A stretch of 64,000 nucleotides of DNA from JBFIHF01 sp964411125 (lineage in GTDB: Bacteria; Myxococcota_A; Bradymonadia; Bradymonadales; Bradymonadaceae): NCBI GenBank assembly GCA_964411125.1, contig CAYPJU010000025.1, forward strand, positions 12,241 to 76,240. Direction: 5' to 3'. The notes below the pieces were generated by a model. It searched no databases, had not been told where the DNA came from, and was given only the letters and a program-made list of their open reading frames with translations. Made by a program: the position numbers and the translations under genes. The first letter of the stretch is position 1. The number at the start of each line of letters is the position of its first letter. Shown here piece by piece: positions 27,041-35,738 of this stretch.

Positions 27041-28195
27041 CTAGAAGACGACTTGCTTCTTCTTCGGTTTGCCCTTGGAGGGCTTCTTGGTGACGAGCAT
27101 GTCGCAGTCGACGCCGCCGCCGGCGCCCGCTTCTTCGAACGCTTTGACCGCCCAGGCGCCCCACGAATCACCCGCCTTCTGGCGCTCGATCACGAACTGG
27201 TACTGGCCGCACAGTTCCGGTGCGTCTTCGAACTGGTTGTCGGCCGACCGCTTTCCGCAGACGTATCCGGTGAACCGCTCCATCGAGACGTCCCCCTTCT
27301 TGTCCGTCTTGATCTCCGAGGCGATCTGAACCTCTTTCGCCCCGACCGTCTTCAGCTTCTCACCGAGGACGTCGTCCGCGATCTTCGACTCTTTCTTGGC
27401 CGACTTTCCGCGGGGGCAGGGGATCCCGACCGAGCCGAACGCGTAGCCGACGAAGCGTCCCGACTTTCGAGCCGCGTCGATGCGGTCCTTCGCGGACGAG
27501 AGTTCGGCGGCGAGCGCATCGATCTCTGGCGCCTGTCCGGTGGACATCGCTTCCACCAGCGGCGGGTTGCCCTTTGCGTTGGCGACGAGCTCGTCGAAAC
27601 GCCCGCCGGTCTTCTGGATCGTGTCGATCCGTTCCTCCAGCTCGTTCAGCGTCGTCATCGCGACCGCGTAGTCGTCCACGATCTCTTGCGGGACGGGCTG
27701 TTTGTTCGCGAAGTGAACCCCGACCTTCTCCTGGAAGCGGTCCATCTCCTTCTCGACCTCGATCAGTTTCGGCTCCAGCTCGTCGTACTGAAACTGCGTC
27801 TCCTCCAGCCACGGCTCGATCGTCGCTTCCCAGGCGTTGATCACCGCCAGTTGCTGGGTGTCGTCGTAGTCGAGGCACGATTCGAGCTCCCGCAGTTCGA
27901 GCTCCGCCGCTCCCCCTTCGAAGCACATCTCGTAGTCGCCATGCCCCCCGACTTGCTGCTTGAGCTCTTTGACCTTCGCGGGATGGTTTCCGAAGAAGGT
28001 CGTCATGTCCCGCATCGAAAACTGAGACGGGTTCTCGATGTGCTGCTTGTAGGACTCGCAGTACGGCTCCCACGCGTTGGCGCGGAACTGACCGAACGAC
28101 GAACTCGTCCCGCAGCGCTTGTTGTACGAGGCGCACCCCACGTAGAGCAGCGGGATGCATCCGACGAGACAGAGGGCGAGCGCTTTCTTCTTCAT
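27041..28195 (-). CDS. Coiled-coil lipoprotein of unknown function
   Basis: A 384-residue product with lipobox ending at Cys21 (LLYVGC). GGAG precedes the ATG. Eight or more Cys occur in the mature protein. The centre (~residues 125-250) is rich in Glu/Leu heptads (FQYDELEPKLIEVEKEMDRF, ELEERIDTIQKTGG), predicting coiled coil. The tail is very basic (KKPSKGKPKKKQVVF). It lies 32 bp downstream of the methyltransferase/GspE-like fusion on the same strand, so it probably shares its transcript and may be its envelope partner. No family recognised. Confidence 0.72.
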   Translation of the reverse strand: MKKKALALCLVGCIPLLYVGCASYNKRCGTSSSFGQFRANAWEPYCESYKQHIENPSQFSMRDMTTFFGNHPAKVKELKQQVGGHGDYEMCFEGGAAELELRELESCLDYDDTQQLAVINAWEATIEPWLEETQFQYDELEPKLIEVEKEMDRFQEKVGVHFANKQPVPQEIVDDYAVAMTTLNELEERIDTIQKTGGRFDELVANAKGNPPLVEAMSTGQAPEIDALAAELSSAKDRIDAARKSGRFVGYAFGSVGIPCPRGKSAKKESKIADDVLGEKLKTVGAKEVQIASEIKTDKKGDVSMERFTGYVCGKRSADNQFEDAPELCGQYQFVIERQKAGDSWGAWAVKAFEEAGAGGGVDCDMLVTKKPSKGKPKKKQVVF

Positions 28196-28227
28196 GCTGT
28201 GCTCCAGATACGGCAAACGCGCGGACT

Positions 28228-30423
28228 TCAGGTCCAACGCGGGATCCAGCGTAGTTCTTCCTGCGGGATGATCCCAGACTTCACGAAACGGGCCCCGGTA
28301 TCGAGCATCGCGGTCGTCCCTGCGTTGACCGAGGCGGCATGCAGCGCTTCCGCGGTCGCCGACTGCGAGATCGCCGCGCGAACCGCGGCGTCGACCGGGA
28401 GGTATTCGGTCACCGGGATGCGGCCGTGCGTGCCGTGATCGTTGCAGTGCTCGCATCCCGCGCCCTCGAATGCGATGAGGTCGTCGGGGGCGTCCGAACC
28501 GAAGACCTCCCGAACCAACTTCTCGTCGACCTCGGTGCGCTCACGGCACTCGGTGCAGACCCGTTTCGCCAGCCGTTGCGCGACGACCGAAACCACTTCG
28601 CCAGCGATCGCGTTCGGCGAGATGCCGAGCTCGAGCAGGCGCAGGATGCCGTCTACCGCGACGCGTCCGGGGACCGAGGCGAAGACCAGATGACCCGCCC
28701 GCGATGCCCGGATCGCCTGACGCGCTATCTCGTCGGTCACGATCTCCCCGATGTGCAGGACGTCCGCGTCTCCCGTGATCGCCGTCTCGATCGCGTCGTA
28801 AATCCGAAACGCGCCGCGGTCGATGCGGTACTGATGCACGCCTCGCAGAGAGAACGTCACGGGGTGTTCGACCGCCACGATCTTGCGACCACCCCCCTGC
28901 GCGATCTGCTGCAAAAAAGCGTAGAGCGTCGTCGAGCGACCCGAGGACGCCGGGCCCACCACGAGGACGATCCCCGACCGTCGTTCGAGATCGCGTTTCA
29001 GCGCCGCCGTGGTGTCGGTCGTGAAGCCGAGCTCGTCGATCGCCATCACCCGCGCCGATTGCGGCAGCAACCGCAGGCTGATCGCCTCGCCGTACACCGT
29101 CGGAACGGTGCGCGCCTGGATGTCGAAGACGCGGTCGTCGACGCGGCGCTGGAAATGCCCCGTCTGAGGACGACGTCGGTCCGAGCGATCCAGACGACCG
29201 CTCACCTTCACCAGCTCGAGGATTCCCTGCATCAGGTCCTTGTCGACGGCGAAGTCGGTGCGGGGCCGGATCTCCCCGTCGATCCTGAAGTTGACGTCGA
29301 TGGCGTCCTCGAACCGCTCGAAGTGGATGTCACTCGCGCGCGAATCGATCGCCTCGCGGATGATGTTCTCGAAGTAGGCGATCGTGTCCGCGTCGAACGT
29401 CGGCTCTTCCTTCTCTTCGTCGTCGTCTTTCGCTTTGGCGCCGAACTCCCCGCGATCGATCGCTGCCCACGCAATGCCATAGTCGGTCGGCGTGATCAGG
29501 TGGAGATCGATCGAATGCAGCCCCATCGCGTAGGCGAGCTCGGAAGCATCGTTACGAGGGTCGGTCGTCACGGCGTGGAGCATGCCGTCGCGGTTGTGGA
29601 CCGGGATCAAGCGGTTGTGGTTCAGAAACGCCTTCGGGTACTCCCGCAGGATCTCGGGCATGAAGCCTTCGAGCACTTCCTTGGAAGTGACGAGCCGCAT
29701 GTCGTTCTGGTGCGCCAGCGCGTTGTAGATGTCCGCCTCCTCGACGTACTGCCCTTCGATCAGGGCCTCGCCGAGCCGCTTCCCTTTGACGTCCGCTTCG
29801 AGCGCCGCCATCTCGACGTCGCTGCGCTCGACCACGCCCATCTCGACGAGGATGTCTCCCAGAAGGGGCGCGACCTTGAGGTCTCCCAGGCTCTCCTCGC
29901 GGAACGTGTCTTCGTCGACGCGTTTCATGCGCACGAGATGTTGGGTGCGGCCCTGGCCGATCGGAGCGACCAGGTGGCCCCCGTGCTTGAGTCGTTTCGC
30001 GAGCCGCTGGGGCAGTTTCACCATCCCCGCCGAGACGAGGATCGCGTCGTAGGGGGCGCTCTTCGTGTACTGTTTCAGATTGGCTCCGTAGAGCACCTGG
30101 ACATTCTTGTAGCCCAGCGACTGAAGACGTTGTTGGGCTTCCTTCGCGAGGTCCATGTCACGCTCCACCGTGAACACCGCCTGGCACATGCGGCTCAGGA
30201 CCGCCGCGGCGTATCCCGCGCCGGTTCCCACGAGGAGAACGGAAGCGTCCGGTTCGACCTCCAACGCTTCGATCATCTTGGCGGCGACCTCGGGCGAAAG
30301 CGGCGTCGCGCCCCCTCCCTCGAAGCGTTCCCGAGGAACCACACTCATCGCCTCCAGAATCTTCGGGTGGGAGATCCCCCGTCGTACGAGCCAGTCCACG
30401 TCCGTCTTCTTCTGCTCCGCCAC
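28228..30423 (-). CDS. Fusion: PCMT-like methyltransferase, GspE N-domain, degenerate GspE/PilB-type ATPase
   Basis: A 731-residue product from GTG at 30423, preceded by GAGGG. Residues ~10-160 resemble protein-L-isoaspartate O-methyltransferase: VVPRERF, TPLSPEVAAKMI, SAM motif I VLLVGTGAGY (62-71), TVERD and APYDAILVSAG. Residues ~190-325 match the GspE/MshE N-terminal domain (GKRLGEALIEGQYVEEADI). Residues ~345-690 are a secretion-ATPase fold with a four-Cys metal site (Cys623, 626, 657, 660). Key ATPase motifs are changed: Walker A GPASSGRST has Arg496 for Lys, the Asp box reads VEHPV, and the His box reads GHLVFASVPGR. Walker B Glu560 remains (HIGEI). It may be a non-hydrolysing regulator of pilus or secretion motors. 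It is divergent from the FHA gene. Confidence 0.85.
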   Translation of the reverse strand: MAEQKKTDVDWLVRRGISHPKILEAMSVVPRERFEGGGATPLSPEVAAKMIEALEVEPDASVLLVGTGAGYAAAVLSRMCQAVFTVERDMDLAKEAQQRLQSLGYKNVQVLYGANLKQYTKSAPYDAILVSAGMVKLPQRLAKRLKHGGHLVAPIGQGRTQHLVRMKRVDEDTFREESLGDLKVAPLLGDILVEMGVVERSDVEMAALEADVKGKRLGEALIEGQYVEEADIYNALAHQNDMRLVTSKEVLEGFMPEILREYPKAFLNHNRLIPVHNRDGMLHAVTTDPRNDASELAYAMGLHSIDLHLITPTDYGIAWAAIDRGEFGAKAKDDDEEKEEPTFDADTIAYFENIIREAIDSRASDIHFERFEDAIDVNFRIDGEIRPRTDFAVDKDLMQGILELVKVSGRLDRSDRRRPQTGHFQRRVDDRVFDIQARTVPTVYGEAISLRLLPQSARVMAIDELGFTTDTTAALKRDLERRSGIVLVVGPASSGRSTTLYAFLQQIAQGGGRKIVAVEHPVTFSLRGVHQYRIDRGAFRIYDAIETAITGDADVLHIGEIVTDEIARQAIRASRAGHLVFASVPGRVAVDGILRLLELGISPNAIAGEVVSVVAQRLAKRVCTECRERTEVDEKLVREVFGSDAPDDLIAFEGAGCEHCNDHGTHGRIPVTEYLPVDAAVRAAISQSATAEALHAASVNAGTTAMLDTGARFVKSGIIPQEELRWIPRWT

Positions 30424-30459
30424 GCTACCCTCACATGTCGATTCTTTTGGCAAATACGC

Positions 30460-30487
30460 GGTATAGCGTGACGGTGCGGGGGGCGCA
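30460..30487 (-). promoter_or_regulatory. Candidate promoter of the methyltransferase/ATPase fusion
   Basis: On the minus strand, TTGCGC (30487-30482), a 16-bp spacer and TATACC (30465-30460). A ~30-base leader would precede the GTG at 30423. The hexamers match those upstream of the outer-membrane protein gene at 21790. Confidence 0.42.
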
Positions 30488-30628
30488 ACAATCGGTAGGG
30501 AGAGGCTCTCCACATTGGAGGGCCGCGACGGTGATGACACCCGTTTCGTCCTCGCCAGGTGGCGACGGAAGGCTTGCGCCGGTTCTGCGCGTCTGACAGA
30601 CTTACCGTGTCACGCTGCGGAATTTCCG

Positions 30629-31114
30629 ATGTCCGACGACCAATTCGTACCACCCTCTCTCGAGGAAACTTCGGACGGCACCCACGAAGTATCGACCGAG
30701 AACTTGTGGGATGTGATGGGCCGGCCTGCCGTGATGGCAGTGATCGCCGGGCCCGCCGACGGGAGGTCGGTGCGCCTGCTCGATCTGCCGATCGTGGTGG
30801 GACGCTCGCGGGATCTGGCGGATTTCGCCATCGACGACGCGGGGATGTCGAAGCGCCATTTCCAGATCTTCAGCGACCGCGACACCCTCGTCATCCAGGA
30901 CCTGCAGAGCTCCAATGGTACGCTCCTCAACGGAGCGGCCGTGGATCGTGCCCCTCTCAAGCACGGAGACACGGTGGGGGCGGGCTCCAGCCTGATGCAG
31001 TTCGTGGCCCTGCGTCCTCCCCCGGATCAACCCAAACCGTCGACCTCTGCGCCCTCTGCGCCCCCCCGCAAGCGGTCGAAGACCGATCCGGGGATGTCGA
31101 CCGACGAAGACTAG
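30629..31114 (+). CDS. FHA-domain protein
   Basis: A 161-residue cytosolic protein. An N-terminal ~33-residue acidic stretch precedes one FHA domain (~35-128) with all binding motifs: GRS at 58-60, SKRH at 74-77 and SSNGT at 94-98. A Pro/Ser-rich, basic tail follows. FHA domains bind phosphothreonine peptides, so it should read Ser/Thr kinase signals. It sits divergently from the methyltransferase/ATPase fusion and 99 bp before pilT, suggesting phospho-dependent control of the pilus machinery (inference). No strong ribosome site is visible. Confidence 0.9.
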   Translation: MSDDQFVPPSLEETSDGTHEVSTENLWDVMGRPAVMAVIAGPADGRSVRLLDLPIVVGRSRDLADFAIDDAGMSKRHFQIFSDRDTLVIQDLQSSNGTLLNGAAVDRAPLKHGDTVGAGSSLMQFVALRPPPDQPKPSTSAPSAPPRKRSKTDPGMSTDED

Positions 31115-31143
31115 CCTCGCGCTCCACAGGGCCCCCGACGGGC

Positions 31144-31173
31144 GTGACAAGCGATCGAAAACGAGTGTAGGCT
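31144..31173 (+). promoter_or_regulatory. Possible promoter of pilT
   Basis: GTGACA (31144-31149), an 18-bp spacer and TAGGCT (31168-31173), ~40 bp before the ATG at 31214. The -10 box is weak. Confidence 0.3.
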
Positions 31174-31213
31174 GTTGCGAGGCACTCCCGACTCTCTAGC
31201 GAGGCGTTGCACC

Positions 31214-32386
31214 ATGTCCGACATGGAGCTCAACAAGATTCTGCAGGTCGCCGTGAAAGGCGGCGCCAGCGACATCCACATCAAGGCCGGCCTGCCGCCG
31301 ATCTTCCGTGTCGATGGAGCGCTTCTTCCGCTGCGCGACGCGAAGCGCCTGAGCCCCGAGGACATCGGCAAGATGGCCGCGGGCATCATGAACAAGATGC
31401 AGCGCGACCAGTTCCAGAAGACGCTCGACGTCGACCTCTCCTACGGAGTACCCGGCGTCGGGCGATTCCGTGTGAACTGCTTCCAGCAGCGAGGCTCGAT
31501 CGGGCTCGTCTTCCGCGTCATTCCGTTCAAAGTGAAATCGGTCGAAGAGCTCCTCTTGCCGGAGGTGATCCGCAATCTATCCGAAGAACGACGCGGCCTC
31601 ATCCTCGTCACGGGCGCCACCGGTTCGGGCAAGTCGACGACGCTCGCCGCGATGGTCGACTACATCAACAGCACCCGGACCGACCACATCGTCACGATCG
31701 AGGACCCGATCGAGTTCCTGATCCGCGACAAGAAGAGCATCATCAACCAGCGTGAGATCGGCAACGACACCAGTGGGTTCGCACGTGCCCTCAAAGCCGG
31801 ACTGCGTCAGGACCCCGACGTCATCATGGTCGGCGAGATGCGTGACCTCGAGACGATCGAGATCGCGATGATGGCGGCCGAGACGGGCCACCTCGTCATG
31901 TCGACGTTGCACACCGTCGATGCCGCCGAGTCGGTAAACCGTATCGTCGCTGCTTTCCCCCCGCACCAGCGCGAAGCAGCTCGCTACCAGTTCGCGAACT
32001 TGTTCAAAGGCGTCGTGTCACAGCGACTCATCCCGCGTGCCGACGGCAAGGGGCGTGTGCCTGCCGTCGAGGTCATGTTGGCGACCGCGCGCATCCGCGA
32101 ACTCATCCTCGACGCCGCGACCCCGCGGACCGTCACCGAGAACATCGCCAAGGGCCACATCTCCTACGGGATGCAGACCTTCGACCAGTCACTGATGAAC
32201 CTGTTGCAGAACGGCTACATCACCTACGAAGAAGCCCTGACGCAGTCGACGAGCCCGGACGATTTCGCGCTGCGCGTCAGCGGCATCGCGTCCGCCGAGA
32301 ACGACGCAGCCTGGACCGACTTCGAGCGCGAAGGGGGCGACGGTGACGACTTCGACCTCGACGAGTTCGAGATCGACCGCTTCTGA
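31214..32386 (+). CDS. pilT: Twitching motility ATPase PilT
   Basis: A 390-residue hexameric ATPase that depolymerises type IV pili during retraction. It has an N-terminal PAS-like domain (GGASDIHIKAGLPPIFRVDG), Walker A GATGSGKS (134-141), Asp box IEDPIEF, Walker B DPDVIMVGEMRDLETI (~200-214), His box STLHTVDAAESVNRI, and the PilT-type ARIRELIL helix. All catalytic residues are intact, unlike the neighbouring fusion. It is longer than typical PilT (~345-370) because of an acidic tail of ~25 residues (DDFDLDEFEIDRF). Starts before ATG 31214 are excluded by lack of conservation. Confidence 0.96.
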   Translation: MSDMELNKILQVAVKGGASDIHIKAGLPPIFRVDGALLPLRDAKRLSPEDIGKMAAGIMNKMQRDQFQKTLDVDLSYGVPGVGRFRVNCFQQRGSIGLVFRVIPFKVKSVEELLLPEVIRNLSEERRGLILVTGATGSGKSTTLAAMVDYINSTRTDHIVTIEDPIEFLIRDKKSIINQREIGNDTSGFARALKAGLRQDPDVIMVGEMRDLETIEIAMMAAETGHLVMSTLHTVDAAESVNRIVAAFPPHQREAARYQFANLFKGVVSQRLIPRADGKGRVPAVEVMLATARIRELILDAATPRTVTENIAKGHISYGMQTFDQSLMNLLQNGYITYEEALTQSTSPDDFALRVSGIASAENDAAWTDFEREGGDGDDFDLDEFEIDRF

Positions 32387-32475
32387 CGGCCTCTCCTTTT
32401 GACGGACGATCGGCGCCGCGACGGCATCCGCGCTACGCGGTTGGCCGCCTCGCAGCCATCGGGTAGGGTCGCTCC

Positions 32476-33699
32476 ATGCAGTACGCCCGCACGACCGGCT
32501 TCGCCGCCTTTCTCTTCGTCGTTCTCCTCCCGCTGATGGCCTGGGGACAGACCCGCGTCGTCGTCTTCGAGGTCGACGGCTACACCGAACGGCTGGAGGC
32601 CTCGCTCGCCGAGATTCCGGGGGTCGAGGTTCGCTCGCAGAGCTGGTTCGTCGACCAGGTACGGGACGCCGGGAAGAAGCCTTCGAAGATCACCGAGCGC
32701 GACGGCGACCTGCGCTTCGTCATGGCGGCGGGCGGGATCGCCCACATCGTCGGCGTGAAGCCTGCGGGGAGCGTATGGGAGGTGTTCTTCTTCGACGACG
32801 ACGGCACGGAGTCGAAGAAGTTCGAGCTCGACCGCCCCGGTAAAGAACTGTCGATGGACGACGTCGTCGCGATTCGTCGTACCTTCGCCGCCCACATCGG
32901 TGTCGAACTTCCCCCCGAAAACCCTGCCGAACCCCGGGCGAGCGCTCCGGTCGAGACACCGGCGCGGGTGGAGAAACCGGAGAGAGCCGACGTCGTCGTC
33001 GAGGCCGAGGAAGAGGCACCCGTCGAAGACGAGGTGGAACCCGGCGAGCCCGGTCGGTTCCGAGCGCGGGCTTCGGGTGGCGTCATCAAGCGCGATCTCT
33101 CCGTCGCCGGGACCAACGGCGCGATCTTGACGTTTCGTTCCGCCTTCTACCCGGGCGGTCGCGTCGGCTTCGAAGTCCGCGATCTCGTGGGACCCGTGGG
33201 GCTTGCGGTGGACGGGGCCTTCGGCTCGGACAGTATCACGACCGAAGACGGCGCCGTCTCCGTGCTCCATCTCGAGGCGGGGGTCGACCTGGTCTTCGGC
33301 ATCGGGGACTTTCGGCTCGGCGTCGGCGCCCGGCACGTCCGATTCGACCTCGCCGACAACCCCGCGCTCGCTTCGATGGACACGACCTACGTCCACCTCG
33401 GTGCGGCGCACTCCGTGCGGCTTGCCACGTCACTTCGGATCGACAGCGTCCTCGACCTATATCCGTACGGATTTCCGGGGTCGCAGAAGCCACTCTTCGG
33501 CGAATCCGCACTGACCTACGGTTTTGGCGGTGACCTGCGGCTCGTCTACGAAATCACGCGGTCGTTCGGGCTCGGCGGCGGCATCTGGTTTCGCTCGACG
33601 CGCGCCGACTACTCCGGAACCGGCACCGCCGATTTCGTGGACGCGCGGGCATTCGAGCTTGTTTGGGCCCCCGATCTGGGCGTAACGTTTTCCTTCTGA
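32476..33699 (+). CDS. Exported protein with N-terminal alpha/beta domain and C-terminal barrel
   Basis: A 407-residue product with signal peptide (residues ~1-24, MAWGQ). Residues 25-150 form a small domain (TRVVVFEVDGYTERLEASLAE and following). A Pro/Glu/Val-rich linker runs ~150-195. From ~200 come alternating strands ending in Phe (LGVTFSF), consistent with an outer-membrane barrel. It lies 89 bp after pilT on the same strand. It might connect retraction machinery to the outer membrane, but only position supports this. Confidence 0.7.
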   Translation: MQYARTTGFAAFLFVVLLPLMAWGQTRVVVFEVDGYTERLEASLAEIPGVEVRSQSWFVDQVRDAGKKPSKITERDGDLRFVMAAGGIAHIVGVKPAGSVWEVFFFDDDGTESKKFELDRPGKELSMDDVVAIRRTFAAHIGVELPPENPAEPRASAPVETPARVEKPERADVVVEAEEEAPVEDEVEPGEPGRFRARASGGVIKRDLSVAGTNGAILTFRSAFYPGGRVGFEVRDLVGPVGLAVDGAFGSDSITTEDGAVSVLHLEAGVDLVFGIGDFRLGVGARHVRFDLADNPALASMDTTYVHLGAAHSVRLATSLRIDSVLDLYPYGFPGSQKPLFGESALTYGFGGDLRLVYEITRSFGLGGGIWFRSTRADYSGTGTADFVDARAFELVWAPDLGVTFSF

Positions 33700-33791
33700 A
33701 CCCGTGCGGCATCGCATCGCAACCGGTGGTTTTCTGTCGGCGCGAGGCGTTGTATGCTGCGTCACCCGATTCCTGATTCGAGGCTGATGCT

Positions 33792-35729
33792 GTGACTGAG
33801 ACCAACTTTTCGGCGATTCGAGCCCGGCTGCGCTACGAGTCCATCGAGGAGTTCACCGAGGGTTACGCGAGGTTCATCAGCGCCGGCGGGATGTTCATTC
33901 CGATGGCGCCGGCGAAGCTGAAACCGATCGGGACCACCGTACGGTTTCAGTTCCTCCTTTCGGACGGAACCACCGCGCTCCTCGGCGAGGGGATCGTCGT
34001 GCAGGTGCGCGAAGCCGACCCTGCGAATTCCCGCGCCCCCGTCGGGATGCTCGTCAAATTCAGCAAGCTCAGCCAGGAGTCGAAGAACCTCGTCGACGAG
34101 GTCATCGCGCGAAAAGCGGTGGGTGATTTCGCGGCACACGACCCCGACTCGTTCGAGGAGTCCGAGCCGCAAGAAGAACCAGATGCCGGACCGGACACGG
34201 TCGAGGCCGCCGACCAACCCGAGGACCCCACGTTCGAGACGAGCCTCGAAAATCTCTACGAGACGGAGCGTCAAAAGAGCGAGGCCGACAGTCTCGTGAC
34301 GAGAGAGGCCCCCTCGGCCGACGAGCTCGACGACGAAGAAGACGAGCCCGAGCCCGAAGAGGTGAAGACGACCGGCCCCCGAAAGCTCGCCCAGACCGAA
34401 GGCGGACTTCAGATCCTCGCGTTCGACGACATCTCCGACGAAGAAGCCGAACGGATGAGCCTCGACCTCGGAGACGAAGACGATTTCGACGAGATGTTCG
34501 ACGGCCTCTTTGGCGGCGACGACGACGCGGACGACGACGCGATCTTCGGCGACATGTTCGGCGGAGGCGGCGGCGGGGACGACATGTTCGGCGGCGGAGA
34601 CGGCATGTTCGGTGAGGCCGAGCCGGGACCAGAGGCCGAAGAAGAGGCGGCCGTCGAGGAAGAGTCCGACCCCGAAGAAGAAGACGAGCTCCCCGAACCC
34701 GACGAAGCGAGTGAGCCGGTCGACGAGGAACCCGAGTCGCTCCTCGAGGTCCCCCTCGAAGAGATTTCGGAACCCGAATCGGAGCCCGACCTCGCCGAGG
34801 AGTCCGCGCCCGATGTTCCCGAGGTCGAAGACACGCCGGAAGGGAGCTCCGAACCGGCGGACGAGGGATACGAAGAGAGCGAGCCTTCGTTCGAAGATCA
34901 GCTCGGCCAGATCGACGATCTTCTGGACGAGTCGGATGCGTCCGACGAGGAGGCCGATTTCGAAGACGTTCCCGTCCTCGACCCCGGCGATCAGTTCGAA
35001 GACTCCGAGATCGAAGACTCCGAGCAGGAGGAACCCTCCGACGTCTCACCCGAAGACGCCGTCATCGCCGAGGCACTGCTCGCCAGCGAGTCCGGCGAGA
35101 TTCAGATGCCGTCGGATGCCGAAGACGACCCGTACGAGTTCGACGTCGTCTCCAAACCGCAGCATACGATGGAGGTCGACGACGCTCTCATCGAAGAAGT
35201 CGTCGAGGCCGAAGAACCTCACGATTTCGATGCCGACGAGCCGGACGAAGAGCTTCTCGCGCTCGAGTCCTCCGCGGTCGAGCTGATCGAAGGATCCGAC
35301 GCCGAAGATCTCCTGATGGAGGAGGACGAGGAGGACGAAGCTCCGCTGCAGGTCGAAGACGAAGGCCCCAGCGAGCTCGAGAATCTGCTCGGCAACCTCG
35401 AGAGCGACCCCGAAGAGCCTGATCTCTCGTCGCTCACCCTCGCTTCGAGCCCCGAGATCCGGGTCGACGACGCCCCGCCCCCTCCCCAGCCCGAAGAGGA
35501 GGACGAGGAGAGCCTGGAATTCCTCCTCGCCGCTGCGAAGAACGAGATTCAGGAGAAGCACGGCGACGATTCGTCTTCGTCCGACAAGGACATTCTGGAC
35601 GAGCTGCTCGGTGACGACGCCGGGCTTCCGCCGCCCCCACCCGACAAGCCGGTGTTTCAGCCGACCCCTCCGACCGATAAAGGTCAGAAGAAGGGTGGTT
35701 TCCTCTCCAAACTGTTCGGCAAAGACTGA
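33792..35729 (+). CDS. PilZ-like domain protein with very long acidic tail
   Basis: A 645-residue product starting at GTG; an ATG 5 bp upstream is in another frame and stops at once. Residues 1-~105 look like the myxobacterial TIGR02266/PilZ-type domain (GYARFISAGGMFIPM, VRFQFLLSDGTTALLGEGIVVQVRE, GMLVKFSKLSQESKNLVDEV). PilZ domains commonly bind cyclic-di-GMP; the RxxxR motif is not obvious here. Residues ~115-615 are low complexity, about a third Asp/Glu, with a Gly/Phe/Asp block near 245-275. The last ~18 residues switch to basic and hydrophobic (KKGGFLSKLFGKD). Probably cytosolic; possibly a scaffold or pole-organising protein. A weak TATGCT at 33753-33758 may be its -10 box. Confidence 0.75.
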   Translation: MTETNFSAIRARLRYESIEEFTEGYARFISAGGMFIPMAPAKLKPIGTTVRFQFLLSDGTTALLGEGIVVQVREADPANSRAPVGMLVKFSKLSQESKNLVDEVIARKAVGDFAAHDPDSFEESEPQEEPDAGPDTVEAADQPEDPTFETSLENLYETERQKSEADSLVTREAPSADELDDEEDEPEPEEVKTTGPRKLAQTEGGLQILAFDDISDEEAERMSLDLGDEDDFDEMFDGLFGGDDDADDDAIFGDMFGGGGGGDDMFGGGDGMFGEAEPGPEAEEEAAVEEESDPEEEDELPEPDEASEPVDEEPESLLEVPLEEISEPESEPDLAEESAPDVPEVEDTPEGSSEPADEGYEESEPSFEDQLGQIDDLLDESDASDEEADFEDVPVLDPGDQFEDSEIEDSEQEEPSDVSPEDAVIAEALLASESGEIQMPSDAEDDPYEFDVVSKPQHTMEVDDALIEEVVEAEEPHDFDADEPDEELLALESSAVELIEGSDAEDLLMEEDEEDEAPLQVEDEGPSELENLLGNLESDPEEPDLSSLTLASSPEIRVDDAPPPPQPEEEDEESLEFLLAAAKNEIQEKHGDDSSSSDKDILDELLGDDAGLPPPPPDKPVFQPTPPTDKGQKKGGFLSKLFGKD

Positions 35730-35738
35730 CGGGCGGCG

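Noticed and set aside
28339..30471. 710-codon open frame on the plus strand
   Set aside because: Antisense to the methyltransferase/ATPase fusion, which has clear domain motifs; the plus translation is an Arg/Asp/Val-rich shadow.
34200..35620. Possible tandem repeat or CRISPR-like array
   Set aside because: The repetitive look comes from GAA/GAC/GAG codons of the acidic PilZ-like protein. There is no constant repeat length or spacer pattern.
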